A DNA stretch of 64,000 bases, taken from contig OZ017758.1 of the NCBI GenBank assembly GCA_963969365.1, positions 1,178,001 to 1,242,000 on the forward strand, in the 5' to 3' direction. Source of the DNA: Asterochloris sp. CNOR1 (taxonomy: Eukaryota; Chlorophyta; Trebouxiophyceae; Trebouxiales; Trebouxiaceae). The translations under genes and the position numbers were made by a program. The notes beneath the pieces are model-generated. The model was not told where the DNA came from and made no database searches. It saw only the letters and a list, made by a program, of their open reading frames with translations. Shown one piece after another: positions 46,459 through 58,582 of this stretch (position 1 is its first letter; each line of letters opens with the position of its first letter).

Positions 46459-47124
46459 GTCAGGGGTGGCAATTTGTCGTGGCTGATCTCTACTTTCTGT
46501 CTTATTACACTGCTAGCTGCTCCACATGTGGTCTGGCCAAGGTCAACTGAGCTTTCATCAGAAGCACGAGAACCAGTCGTTACTGAGGCAGTAGGTTCGC
46601 AAGTCACAGGCATTCAAACATCATGATTTTCAGACTTTGTGTGCACAGTGCATTCTGTTGTGGGCAGTGGTAGATGTTCACAGCTGTCTAACACATACCA
46701 CACTGGCCTTTTTTGCAGAGACAAAGGGACTGCCTGCACAGTGAGACCAGGAGGGAAGAAGGTGTAGAGCTCAAGTGAAGCACTGGCAGCAACACAGCCA
46801 AGGCAGGTGAACCACCTCTGGAACCCTCATGGAATAGATGTCAAGGATGACACCTCATCAGAACCTGCTGATACTTAAGACACCTCTCCAGCCACTGCAG
46901 TACTGCTTTGGTCCAGGCACCTTGAGTAAATGCAGCTGTGGTCATGGTGTGGTCTGAGACTAGACTGAGCCAAATTACACTTCCAACTCTGGTCCTACAG
47001 CCACAAGTGGCCTGGAGGTTCTGTGGTGGCCCCACAAAACCCAGCCAAGGCTATTTCAGTTACATGGCCTACTGGGAGGCGCGGGGTGCATGTGCTGCAG
47101 GGCAGCTTTGCTTGTCAGAGCTTT
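46459..47124. other. Intergenic, no gene seen
   Basis: Upstream of the M50 protease and downstream of the next minus-strand gene. No frame here is convincing. Confidence 0.45.
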
Positions 47125-49446
47125 TCAAAGAGTGTTGTCATCCCAGCCCGGGTGGACTTCTATGAAGACCGTCGTGATGCACTCTTGTTGCTTCATCATC
47201 CAAGCAGACGCTCTGCTGGCAGGGGGTGTGGGCAGCCCGCAGCAGAGTTGCATGATCTCTCAAGCACCAGGAAGGCACGCCGTCAATGGCAGCAAAGGGC
47301 AGAGATGCATAGGCAAGCACCTCAGACATCCAAGGAAATTGAGTAGCACCAGCGCTCAAGCCTGGCGAAAGGCGAACACTCTAGAGCGGGCACTGCGAAT
47401 GGTTGTTGAGGACGGGCCCTTTTTGGAGATGTCATCATTGGCGTGGGGCGTATACTGTGCAACAAGGTGCAAGCAGGGTTGCTCAGCCAGGGAGCATCAC
47501 AACAGACAGCAGGGCAGCCAGCAACAGAAGGAAGGGACTGTGCAGGCCACCATCACCATGTCGGAGTATTGTGCAGGAATGCTAGGCAACCACCAGATCA
47601 ACGAAGTGCGTGCAGCCGTCACAGGCACACAGCAAGGCAGGCTCTGTGCAGGCAGCATGGGCAGGCAGAATGGGCAGGCAGCCCCACGGCAGAGCAAAGG
47701 GCAGGCTGCCCAGGCTGGCTACTGACCGACAAGCTACAATAGATGCAGCCTGACAAGCAGCGACGACATGAGGTGCAGCATTCAAGCAGACAAGGTGTCT
47801 CAGACTACGGCCGCGCCGTGCCATGTGCGTCACGCCGGCTGACTCCTGCACATGCGCCTGCAGGGAGCAAGCTCGCTGCAGGGCCGCGGCAAGAGCCGCC
47901 TGCAGGGCTGCTGAGTAGGTTCGGTCCTGCAGAGCAGGGACCCAGCAGACACCCGCGGCGCTGCGCTCTGGTAGCAACCTTCATCACAGACAGCCCGGTC
48001 ATGCTCTCAAGCATTCTGTGGGGAGATGGCCGGCTCACCTTGTGCAAACACAGCTTTGCAAAGGGCAGGTGTGGGGGCGATAAGGCGGACGAAGCAAGGC
48101 TGCAGCTGAAGAGCCATGACACCCTCCCAGCCTGCAGGCATAGTCAGCACGAGTGCAGCATGGGGGAGGACAGAGGAAGTAGGCAGGCTGGCAGTGCAGG
48201 GCAGGATGGAGCGCTCATTGGAAAGAGAAGTCGTTTTGATTGAGATGTCTAATCAGGCTGCCCAGAAGGGCAGTCATAAACAGCCTCAAGGTGTAATCAT
48301 CGCGCTTCCATTGAGTCAGACAGGAAGCATTGAGTGCAGAGGCACACAATACATTGCTTCAGGCAGCAGGTAACCCACGTGGCAGGCTCCACATGAGCTC
48401 CCCATGTGGCACGGATCTGTATGCCACAGCTAAAGCCTGCGAACACGATTCAGGCAGCAAGCCAGACCAAGCAGGCTGCAGCTGTGGCAGGCCGCCTGTC
48501 ATGGAAGTCAAGGGGAGATTGCTGCCTGCTTTCAAGATGATGGAAGGAAGCATAGCAGCCCTTTAGCTGCCCATGCCTTGCTGATATGTAGGAGACAAAA
48601 TACATGCCGACCTCATCATGGGTTCAGGGGCACTGAAACTTGCTCCGTCACTGTAGCTTGCCATAGTTTATGTTGACTACAGGGACGGAGACACCCTGCA
48701 GTCGACCGTCTTGGCAGCATGCAGGGTGTCGCAGCAGGGCCAGCAGCAGCACCAAAGCCAGATGCTGCACTGTGTGAAAATGCTGTACCAACAGATGCCA
48801 TCCATAAGCTGATAACTTTACGGTATAGAACGGCTGCAGGTGAAGGTTTGCAGCTGCACTGCACGCAAGCTGCAGCGTGGCATCCAGGTCAGACTGTTTT
48901 GTTGGCTGACGTCTGTCGATGGTCAGCCAGCAGCCTGCAACAGGAATGTACGACCTGACCATCATTCTTCACAGCATCTGCAGCTGCTAAGCCTTGACAG
49001 CCAGAGCATTACTCTCTGGGCAGCTGAACACTGTGTCATGCCATGGTAGAGGGCAGTACAGTTGCCTGAAATGCTGCCCAGACTCAGATATCAAAAAAAG
49101 TTACAGCCTGCAACAGGCCACAGGCTTTGCACAGCTGCATTGGTCACACCTTGAAGGCAGCATTGAAAGTAGCCTTGGGAGTTGATATGATGAAGGGCCC
49201 CTTGGGTACAGCGTCCAGAAGTAAGGACAGCGACCTGCAGTCAGTCAACCTCAGGAGGTGAGGTTTGAGAGGTACTGCTGAGTGGGCTGGTAGGATCTGG
49301 AGAGGTGTCCATGCCCATCGTCCCGCAAGCACCGCCAGGATGAGTGCAGGCAGGATAGCGAGGCTTGGGTCGGCAGCCATGCTAAGGTCTTGATCAAACC
49401 AGCACAGCCTCATTGCTGTGGCTTCTGGGAACGGGCCCTGCCACAT
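47125..49446 (-). CDS. Unrecognised, probably membrane-anchored protein
   Basis: I do not recognise this gene. A clear minus-strand exon (49446 to about 49150) starts MWQGPFPEAT and has one hydrophobic anchor (SLAILPALILAVLAGRWAW). It then reads SLLLDAVPKGPFIISTPKAT and AFNAAFK-like sequence up to a GT donor. Likely later exons are about 48703-48658 (GVSVPVVNINYGKLQ), 48462-48378 (ALAVAYRSVPHGELMWSLPR), about 47610-47550, 47455-47365 (NDDISKKGPSSTTIRSARSR) and a final one ending at 47125 (MMKQQECITTVFIEVHPGWD). The exon chain is not proved, and the start could lie further upstream. The order, an anchor followed by a soluble part, suggests a type II membrane protein. Confidence 0.45.
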
Positions 49447-51149
49447 GGCTGGGGGTGACAGGGCCAACTTAGTAAGAAGCCGTGCGCAAGTGCAAGGGGC
49501 CGGACCTGGACCCTGCTGCAAAGGTGGGCACGGCGGCTGGGCACCAGCCGGCGCAGGTGCAGGGCTGCTGCCTCAGGAAGCAGGGTGCAGACAGGGAGCA
49601 AGGTGAAGAGGCAGGCAGGCAGCTTACCTGTGCGACGTGACAGGATGGTGTGTGGTTGTGGTGAGAAACAGGGCGGCTGGGGCAGCGCAAGGATCAGAGG
49701 AGCTTGTTGCAGCTGCCGGGGAAGGCCTGAAGGAGAAGGAGGAGGGTCTCTGCAGCTGACCCAGGCCTGCAGGACAACAAGCAGCACTGATGGCAATTAT
49801 ACAGCAGGCATGGGAATCAACATGCATTTCGCAGCAGAAGCTCAGTCAGCCAAGAGATTGTATCGGCATTGCCCTTATGGCTTGGAGACTCTAGTCCATG
49901 AAACCTCTTTGCTTTCATCACAGCTCTGCTGATGAAGCCAGTCTAGCATGCATTGGAAGTTCACCATGCACTTCAACAAGGCTGCAGATGTCTGCACACT
50001 GGGACCTAGCAGGCTTGCAGCCTGAAAGCAGGTCAACTTGCAGGCATACAGGATGTGCACAAGCTTGGGGAGCTAACCCTAAGGCAGGAGCAGGTGCACA
50101 GAGTCAACCAATGTGACAGGCCAAGAGGGCAGCTCAGGTGGCAGACGGCAAATGTGCAGGCTCAGACAGAGGCTTACAGGATCAGGCAGACAGCACCTGT
50201 TTGATCTCATTAGGCGCCCCAAAAGGGGTGCTTCGGTAACACGGACCAAGGTTGCAAAATCATCACATCCTGTGCCAGGGTAGGCCGCCAAGTAAAAGCA
50301 GGTCCAGCAGTGCAGGCCCCTGAGAGAAACCTCTGCCGCACCTGGGCTTTGGTTGGGTAGCCAGCTCAGGAGGTGCTGGTGGACCTATGCAGCAGACAGC
50401 ACACTGAAGGGGCCAGGCCTGTTGCCTGCATCAAGGGGGAGGTTGCTCAGACGGGTGATGTGAGTAGGAACGGAAAGTTCTCTTCAACGTTGGGTAACTC
50501 ATAGCGAGCTGGGATTATCCGTAATCATCACAGCAACCTGTGCATGCATGCTGGCAGCCACAACGAATGATCTGCAGCAAGGCGTGGGAAGACAGGGGAG
50601 GCAGGGGCAGGCAAGGTGCTGCAGACATTTCGCTGGGAATCAGCCGCCGAAGCAGTGTCAATCCTCATTGTGGTTCCCTTGGCTTGGGCCAGATAGGACT
50701 GGGGCGACAATCAAGAGTTCATCATCTTCCCTGAGCGACTGGACAGTACAGCATGCTGAGGAAACGCTGAGGCGGCGACACACATGGTCAAGCTGCCTCA
50801 GTGTGCCTCAGCATGCAAGCTGCCTGGTGTGCAGTGCAGTCCACAACTCAGGCCCTGCCCACCTTAGGCGGCCACGCTCTGTTCAGCCGCTATGGGCTGC
50901 ATATGCTGGTGTCAGGATGGACGGCTGCTGAAGTTGCCACAACCCACCCTGTCGGTTGGAAAGGCTTGAGGAGCGGTCAGATCGGGACAAAGACCGTCAT
51001 ATGGGCGGCCTTAGATGGTGGGTTAGGTCAGAGGGCGTTTGGGACCTAAACATTGACATGTCACAGCCTGACTATTACTGGCTGGGCTCGCCAATATCGC
51101 AGAAGCACCACCGTACCATGGAAAACTGATGCATTTGGCCCTTGGCTGA
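49447..51149. other. No confidently placed gene
   Basis: This 1.7-kb stretch lies between two divergent uncertain genes and should hold both promoters. Minus-strand frames at about 50290-50190 (DDFATLVRVTEAPLLGRL) and 50010-49920 look weakly protein-like. So does a plus-strand frame at 50999-51128 (DMSQPDYYWLGSPISQKHHR). Any of these could be a 5' exon of its neighbour. Confidence 0.35.
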
Positions 51150-54100
51150 GGCAAGACCATCCCAAAGTGCATCAAAAATAATCTGATTACTACTGCTGCT
51201 GAGGTGGAGTGGCTGCCATTAGCTGCGACCGCGCTGAAAGCACTGCTGTGCAATGACGCAGGGCAACAGCCCAGGTGGATGCAGTACCTTGCTGACCTGA
51301 AGCTCCACTTGGCCACAGCAAGAGCCAATGGCAAACCAGAACTGGAGCATGACCATCCCCTCTGATGAGGAGATGAAGGCTCTTGCTAGCAGGTGTAGTG
51401 GGTGGACACACCTGACAAGCTGATGCTGCATGCTGTGATGTCAGTGTGATTTACACTCATCAGCTGCAGCATGCTCTCCTCCGACCAGATGAGGTTCTTA
51501 CTGGGTCTGCTGCCCCATGCAATGCAGGGCAGGCAGTAGTCGCCAGAGCCAGCACAGCACAGGCACCCCTGGGGACAATGAGGCTGAGCGCCAGGCTCTG
51601 ATGCAGGAGGCCGATGCCATGATGGCTGCCCTGGACAGGTGGGGACGTCATCATGCTGCCACCTTGCTGCTGTATGGCTACACATTGGTTTGACTGGCAG
51701 GCGGAAGCACCGTGAATGGGGCTATGAAGCTCTGGCTCAAAGCATCTTGTCCCCGTGCACTTGTCTGCAGCGGCCCTGCACAGCTTGCAGCCCAAAGCTG
51801 GGTAGCTCCTGGCAGAGCTCCTTAACCTACAGTTGCCACTCACAGGGTGAGCACCAGCAGAGGCTGCAGCTGTCAGGAGCAGTGCTGCTCTGAGGTCTGT
51901 GAAGCCGAAGCATGACCATCAGTTCATGCTGGGAGAAAAGTCGTAGCTCCCTTGGCAGCCATCATACATACGCTGTCATAATCCAACTCAATGAAGACTA
52001 GGGACTCTGCATGCCCAGGTGCTCCTCTGGACAAGGTGGTGCCAAGCCAGGACACCCCTGCCTGCCTTGCAGGGACAGTATCAGACTGGATCTGTTCAGA
52101 GACTTGCAGGACGGCATTGCTTCAGGCAAGCGCATGGCTGGTGTCGTCCGTGATGTCTTATGTGTCCCTCCTGCACAGGTAGCATTGCAAGAGATGCACA
52201 CCTGTTGACCCTTGCATTTCAAGCCAACAGCTGCTCCTGCCGCCTCCTGCAGCCTCCAGCAGCATCAGCTTTGTCCGCCTGAAGGGCTTCAAAGCACTGA
52301 CCAGGGTGCTCCTGCGAGGCTCAGACCCGCTGCACCCAGGAGTGCACGTGGCCCGCCATCAGGCGCTGTCTGCAGTGCTGCAGAGCTGTAAGTTCCTCTG
52401 CGCTTGCACAGTCGGCCGCAAGCTGGCCGAGGGACCACCTGCTTCCTCTTACTGCTCTCCCACAGCACTGCCCTGCCGCCACCACCCACGTGGCTGACAT
52501 TCTGGGTTACATTGGACAGCCTCTGGTCGCATAGCAGCCTATGGTGTATTCCTTGGCGGTGTGAAAGCTGCTTTAACAAGGCCCCTCAGCGTTCCAAGCA
52601 ACTCGTACTGGCCCTATGCAGTGTTGCAGGCCATCAAGCTCCCTTTGAAAGACCCAGTGCAGCCCCTCGAGGGGCAGCTTAGTTCTCAGAACAGGTGGCA
52701 CGCCGCATCTGTGCCTGAGAGGGTGGCAGCAGCAGAATTGCTAGAGGTCAGCTGCGGCTAAGCATGCCTTCGAAATTGCTGCTTTGCAGCAGCTAGGCTG
52801 CACCTCCAATAAGGTTACAGTGCTGGGACCGCCAGGCCGTCTACATGCAGACTGTCCTGGCTGACCGATAAGTCCCCAGCTTGCATGCAGGGCCTGTGCC
52901 TGCTGCACACAGCAGCCAAGACTGCAGCCGCTCAGGAGGGCTTGCTGGAGGTGAGACACTGAGCCGTCTGCCTGCCTTCCCGCACGTTTGTGTAAGTGCT
53001 TGGCAAGCTACATGCCATTGTTGCAGCATGCAGGCTCAGCCTGCTTGGCACCCCTGCGGGGCTTGAAGGTTCCTGGCCATGCTCATGTGCGGCTTGCTGC
53101 TGCCTGCCAGCGCAGCCAGCAGTGAGACCTTGCATGAATCATGTGCCCTCGAAGTGCCTGCCGAAATGCAGCCTGCTCAGTGCTGCCTGCTGGGCGGAAG
53201 GCAAGGCACAGGGTCACCAGCCCAGTGCAAAACGCGGTGCTGCACCTGGACGCAAAAGTCACGTCAGGAGCTCCTGCTGCAGGCACTCTCCCTGCACCTG
53301 GATGCAGAGGATGAGGAGCTGAGCTGTGCCTGCGCACAGGCCCTGCTGGCCATGCTGGCGCTTCACCCCCGCAGCATGCACCAATTCCTGCTTGCACAGC
53401 ATGGTGGCTTCTCTAAGGTAGGCTTCACGCTTCACCTGCAGCAGGTGGCGCTTGCAGGGCACGGTGGCTGAGCTCAGATCGTCGCAGCACTACCTTGCTG
53501 TAAATCTTCCAGGACAATGGCCTGCCTTGTAAATGGAGCATCAGGAGGTGCTGGTGCATTTTGCTTGAGCTTCATCTTAGCCACACTTTTCATTGCTACA
53601 TCATGCCACTGCCTGCCCACATATTATGCCATCGACGCTGAGAGCAATCTGCAGCGTGCCACTGACATTGGTTAGTTGTCCATGATCCCTTCCTGTCTGC
53701 GCAGCGTGACTGTAGAAGGCTGCCAGCGCTGCATGCAGGTGTGCCTGCTGCTCAGGCGGCCCGACAGCCCAGCAGCCCTGAAGATGCGGCTTGCCGAGCT
53801 CCTGGTGGTCACCTTGTCACACCTCATGTCAGGGGACGCCTCGCATGGCCCCTCACAGCTGGTGCCTCAGACAGGTGAGGTCCCCTGAAAATCGGTGCAC
53901 ACAGCTGCTGGCAGGCAGCTGCCTGCCACAAGAGCCAAAGCAATGCCACAGCCAGAACAGCTATACAAATGGAAAGCAGACATGTAGGCATTGCTGGCAC
54001 CTGAGCAGCCTGCCATGCTTCTGCAGGCCTGCGCCAGTTGGCCATGGATGCCACCGTCAAAGAGCTGGGACAGCAGGTAGCCAATGCTCTTGCTCACCAA

Positions 54101-54198
54101 GAGGTTACCAGCAGCCAGCATGTGGGGGACACTCTCAAGAAGCAGACGCAGCAGACTTTGAGTGCGCTGGCTGGCACCTTACTGACAGGATCTCAGTG
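51150..54198 (+). CDS. Helical-repeat (ARM/HEAT-like) protein, unrecognised family
   Basis: Plus-strand exons with good borders encode Leu/Ala-rich helical repeats. They are about 51150-51280 (VEWLPLAATALKALLC), 51568-51642 (EAERQALMQEADAMMAALDR), 51700-51745 (RKHREWGYEALAQ), 52075-52178 (DLFRDLQDGIASGKRMAGVV), 52259-52390 (FVRLKGFKALTRVLLRGSDP), 52629-52747, 52890-52949, 53262-53417 (DEELSCACAQALLAMLALHP), 53712-53874 (MRLAELLVVTLSHLMSG) and 54026-54198 (ending LSALAGTLLTGSQ). The pattern fits an armadillo or HEAT solenoid of the kind found in Hsp70 exchange factors and adaptor proteins. I cannot assign a family. The 5' end is uncertain. It converges on DGAT2. The last exon has a diverged copy just downstream. 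Confidence 0.55.
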
Positions 54199-54345
54199 AA
54201 GCCCTATGAAAGGTCTACACAGGGACGCATGTTTACAAGGAAGCTGCCACCAGCAGCCAGCAAGAGGTACAGCAGACACAGCAGACACTGAGAATGCTGG
54301 ACAGCATCCTGATTACAGTCTTTCAGTGAAGCCCTTTCACAAGAG
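54092..54345 (+). repeat. Duplicated terminal exon, second copy just downstream
   Basis: The last exon (54092-54198: HQEVTSSQHV..QQTLSALAGTLLTGSQ stop) has a second copy at 54226-54325. That copy reads VYKEAATSSQQEVQQTQQTL, then RMLDSILITVFQ and a stop in the same place. Similarity runs past both stops (AGTGAAGCCCT). Confidence 0.8.
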
Positions 54346-54552
54346 AAGGCATAACAGCAAGCTGCCCCTTCAGCAGTCTCTAAGTTCAACACATAAGCTA
54401 AATGAATTGTGATCAAACGCAAACAAGCTAGCAACGGGCAACAAACTGGTAGGGTGTGTGCAGGCAAATATGCCTGCTGGGCTGCAATGCGCAGCCAGTG
54501 CAAAGAACTGCAACAGTGATGGTAGTAACATGCCTGCTGTTCAGCTGAGGGT

Positions 54553-57500
54553 TCAGAGGACTTGCAAGGGCTTGTTGTCATAGCCTGCAATCTTCTGGTA
54601 CTTGTGATAGAGGTCTGTCATGCTCTCTATAAACAGGCCCTTGTACTTTTCCACCTCAGCCTCATCTGGGTGGGCAACTTTGGGCAGCCTGATGGGCTTG
54701 CCAACGGCCACAGTCACACGGACCTGCACCAGTGCAGACTGAGTCCTCAGAGGAAGCTAATATTGACCAGCTTGAGAATCTGCTCAGTAACACATACACA
54801 GGGAGTACAGCAGATAGATCTGACATTGTAGCTCTGCATCTGCAGTGCAAGACCATGCTTGGCCTTCCAGCAGCTTCCATTGGGCAGGCAAGGTCACCTG
54901 CTCAGCCGGGAGACACAGGTGCCCTAAGGCAGCGCATGCACGGCCTTAGTGGCCCACAGCAGCAAGAGCATGCAGCCATCAGTATGAGACAGCCCATTTC
55001 ACTTGACTCAGTGCCCAGAACTTCAGGTCCAAGAAGCACCATGGGCAGGGGATGGGCAGCCTCCAGTGTCCCCACAGCAGCAGGATTTCTGCACCGTGAT
55101 AAAAAAGATTGACCTCTGCAGCACAAGGCCAAGCAGCTCACCGGACAGGGGATGGGCAGGCCCCAGCGCCCCCACAGTAGCAGGGGAGCGCAGCCAATGG
55201 CGCGGGAGATGCGCTCCACCAGCCAGGTGGGCACCAGAGGAGGCCCAGGGCGCCTGCAAACACAACCAGGAGAGTACCACACATGACTGAATGTGACTTT
55301 GGTCTGTCACAGTACCACCATGAACGGATGGGTTTGGTTGCCCATCTCCAGAAGTCAACAGCTGCTCGCAGCTGCATTGCAGTTGGATGAAGGGGCTTAC
55401 CGCCAGTGGAACATTTCAGACTGGCCGAAGGCAAAGGCTGGCACCAGAGCTGCACCATGCCTGAGCCCCATGCGGATGAACCCTGCTCGTTTCGTCAGGT
55501 AGATGGCCTCCTTGTCTGCAGCATGGGCAAGTCAGCACGTTCTGAGCCTGCATGCACAGCAGCCGCATGTGACTGGGCATGCTGTGCAGCTGCCCGCAGC
55601 TCACCTCGTAGCTTGCAAGCAGTCCCCAATATGTGAGAAGTCGCGTGCGAGTTTGACTTGAGGTGCCACCCCACACAGCCTGGCACTGGACACACGCATG
55701 CAGCCAGGAAGACACCCACCTTCCTCTGGTACAAGGCGCCCACCTTCCTGTACCACCAGGTTGCTTGGCAATGCACCTTCCTCGTATCAGCAGCTAGTGC
55801 AAAGACAGCTGCACAGGCGACAGTGGTCTGATGCACAGCAGGGCACGCTCTGCTACTGTTCTTGCATGTGCAACCGCCTGTCATCAGCTTTGGTGTCTGG
55901 CCGGTAATGGTGAGTTTCCTCCTTGGACAGCAACCCCTGTGCGCCACGTGCTTACATGTCCTCAGTGGGGGCCGTGTGCTCACCTCTCTCCATGAACAGC
56001 ACCTCCTGAACGCCGCCTGGGCAGATGCCCACACTAGTCCCCGCAGCCAGCATCTGGTTGAGGTTTCTACGGTCGGCACTGCGCACCCCCATGGCGTACC
56101 AGGGCAGCCGCGTGGCTGGCAGGTAGAGCGACTGCAGCCAATCAGAGAGACTGTAGTTCAGACCCAGCCACCTCCGTGGCTTGTTAGGTCAGACATACAT
56201 CTGGCAGGCAAGCAGGCAGCCAAAAGTGAGCAGACAAGACAGGAAATGCAGTAGAGCTGTGCAGGTGAAATGGCTTGGCAGGCCAAGCACATGCACCAGA
56301 GCCCTCCAAATCAGCACGCAAATGCAGCACTGTAATTGCAACACCTTTGCTGGTCAGGCGTCCTGCTCGCAGCATTGAATGGTGGTGTGAGGGGTTTGCC
56401 ACGGCTTTGAAAGTGCTTGCACACAAACGTCTTCCATGATGAGGAGCATGCCCTCCTTCATCGCTGCAGCATGCAGTACAGGCAGAAGGTGCTTCCTCTC
56501 CAGGCCCAGCTGTGAAGCTCACCAGGGATGAGGCGACTGTTTTGATGTCTTTGAGCCCCCGCGGCAGGTCATCGTTGAAGGCATTGAACACACCCGGGAG
56601 AGCAAAAGGGAGGGTTGAGTGCGGCTCAAACCCTGTAGTCCAGGTAGAGCAGTATAAAGGGTAGGAGGAGCCTCAAAGGTCAGCCACAGCCACAGCCACA
56701 TGCAAACCCAACCCAAGCCAAGTCCTGGTCAGGAGCAGAAAGCACCGAGTCCTCTTCTGCTGAAGTGACAATACTGAAATTGTGTGCAGCGGAAGCTTGC
56801 TTCTGCCTGCAGACTGCAGGCTTGAGGATGGTCCAAGCCAGGTGGATATCTGCTGAAGCTGACCCTGTCCTGCCGGGTGATACCAGTGGACAGTCCTCTA
56901 GGGTCAGTCTGGCTGAAACCCCCCGAAATATGAGCGGAAGCCCCAAAGCTACCAACCATGATGGATGCTGCTGAGATGGCTCACATTGTCTAGGCACGTT
57001 CTCTCGGCAGGCTGGAGGCGTTAGGAGGGCAGTACCTCAGGTGCTACCCACCTAGAAGATAGGGGCCCTGCTCCTCAAGTGCCGCGCGGTCCTCATACAG
57101 AGTCTGCAGCCAAACTGCTTAACTGCACTCTGCACCGCTCTGCTCTTGAGGCTGTTTGGGCAGCTGAGCTGGGCTATGACCCGGCGTCGCAGCAGGCCGA
57201 CTCCAGGAACCCAACTGTGACTTATTGTGCTCCAGCACAGGGCACTGTGCAGCAGTCAATGGGCACAATGCAGCTGCCAGGGCACAGAGCCAGGCCCAGA
57301 GCAGGCCAATTGAGGAGCCCACCTGGCACTGGTTGTACTTCAATGTCTGCACGATGCAATACTTTGTCATAGCATACATCCATTTGGGGGTCCACTCGAC
57401 GGGCCAGATCACTTGGATCACCTGCAAGCAGGAGCTGAGGCTCCTGTGAAAAAGACAACACGGAGTTCTTACAATGTAAAGTGTGGGGGCTGCCTGCAGT

Positions 57501-58217
57501 CAGGAGCCAATGTGCAGCTGGTGAGCATTCTGGTTGGCCTTGACCTTAATGAGCGGGCCAATGAGTATCCTTTTTTGCAAGTGTGGTCCAGCATGATGCA
57601 CCACATGACGTTTTTCGGCAGTCCTGCATAAGCTGGCTTTGCAGCACAGCATGCAGAGCCCCTTTGCCTCCTGGGGACACTGAACTGGCTGACAGGTGTG
57701 TCACCCACCAGCAGCCAATACCAGGAGCAGCGGGCACAGCCTGTGCTGCCCCACAAGGACATGTTCAACCTTGAAAGCTGCAGACGGCATATGGCAGGTG
57801 CAGCATGCCAACACCCATGGCATCAGCCACCTGCCTGCCGCACATGAAGACTTGCAATCACGGACAGGTGCCTCAAATGCAGCATTTATGCATCAATGCA
57901 GACTGAGGCCCCAGCAGCCATGTCTGTGCTTGGCAGGCACTGTGATTGGCCAGACGGCAGTGCGTGCTCACCGCAAGGGAGAGGATAGCGTTGGCCAATG
58001 GGTGGCCGATCCAGAACAGGGCGACTGTGATGGCCAGAGTCTGCGAGCAGGCAGCAGGAGTGAGGTGGCACTGTGCATGCATCGTGGAGCTAAGGCTGTG
58101 ATGCAGCGCAAACGCTCAGGCAACTCCAGAAGTGGGACAGTCAAGCACGAGTGACACACCTACCTGCAGAGCGAGGTTGCCAACCCAGATGCTGACAGCA
58201 GCCAGCTGCTTGGCATC
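54553..58217 (-). CDS. DGAT2: Diacylglycerol acyltransferase, DGAT2 type
   Basis: This ER enzyme makes triacylglycerol from diacylglycerol and acyl-CoA. Nine exons are placed and the phases fit: 58217-58164, 58040-57972, 57421-57323, 57103-57052, 56632-56523, 56131-55984, 55515-55401, about 55255-55142 and 54723-54553. Exon 2 gives a membrane helix (ITVALFWIGHPLANAILSLA). Exons 4-5 join to GPYLLGFEPHSTLPFALP, the plant-type form of the HPHG active-site motif. Exon 6 has AMGVRSADRRNLNQ and SVGICPGGVQEVLFMERG. Exon 7 has YLTKRAGFIRMGLRHGAALV and PAFAFGQSEMF. Exon 8 has LLLWGRWGLPIPCP, and the last reads VAVGKPIRLPKVAHP with 171 bases closing exactly. The first exon with the start codon is not found, and an extra exon may lie between 57972 and 57421. 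It starts back to back with VPS29. Confidence 0.93.
55010..55090 (-). repeat. Exon echo of DGAT2 exon 8
   Basis: Reads LLLWGHWRLPIPCP against LLLWGRWGLPIPCP in the real exon (55142-55200). It lies downstream in the intron, and the real exon's GTGAGC donor is not kept in the copy. Confidence 0.85.
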
Positions 58218-58582
58218 CTGCAGGGCGAATGCAGCAGGCAATTCTCAGCACGTTGCAGGCATCTGCGCCCAAAATGCACTGAAGACCTGCCTCCCAATTG
58301 GCTTGCATCACGACGTGTATGCCAAGGGTTTCTCTGAAGCAGTAGCAATCCCCTAGTATGCAAGCTGAGTCAGGGCCTCCGTATCATTTTACGGCAGGTG
58401 GGAACCTAATCTGCCATCCCCACCTGACCATCTTGTTCTGCACATTGCCAGATCGCTGCCTAGATCAGAGGGCCTTGAGGTCTCCCAGTGAAGTTGCAAT
58501 CAGACGTTTTGAGCACAATGCACTCATGACATATTTTGAGGAATCAGGGTGGCCACAGCAGCACCGGCCAAGCACCTGAGAC
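58218..58582. promoter_or_regulatory. Divergent promoter region, DGAT2 / VPS29
   Basis: The first DGAT2 exon must lie here or be very short. A minus-strand ATG at about 58527 opens MSALCSKRLIATSLGDLKAL but meets a stop and has no donor, so it is not convincing. The VPS29 start at 58583 bounds the region. Confidence 0.4.

Noticed and set aside
57119-57461. Alternative minus-strand frame DPSDLARRVDPQMDVCYDK over DGAT2 exon 3
   Set aside because: The frame reading WPVEWTPKWMYAMTKYC is in phase with both neighbours, its 99 bases close exactly, and it fits the DGAT2 family.
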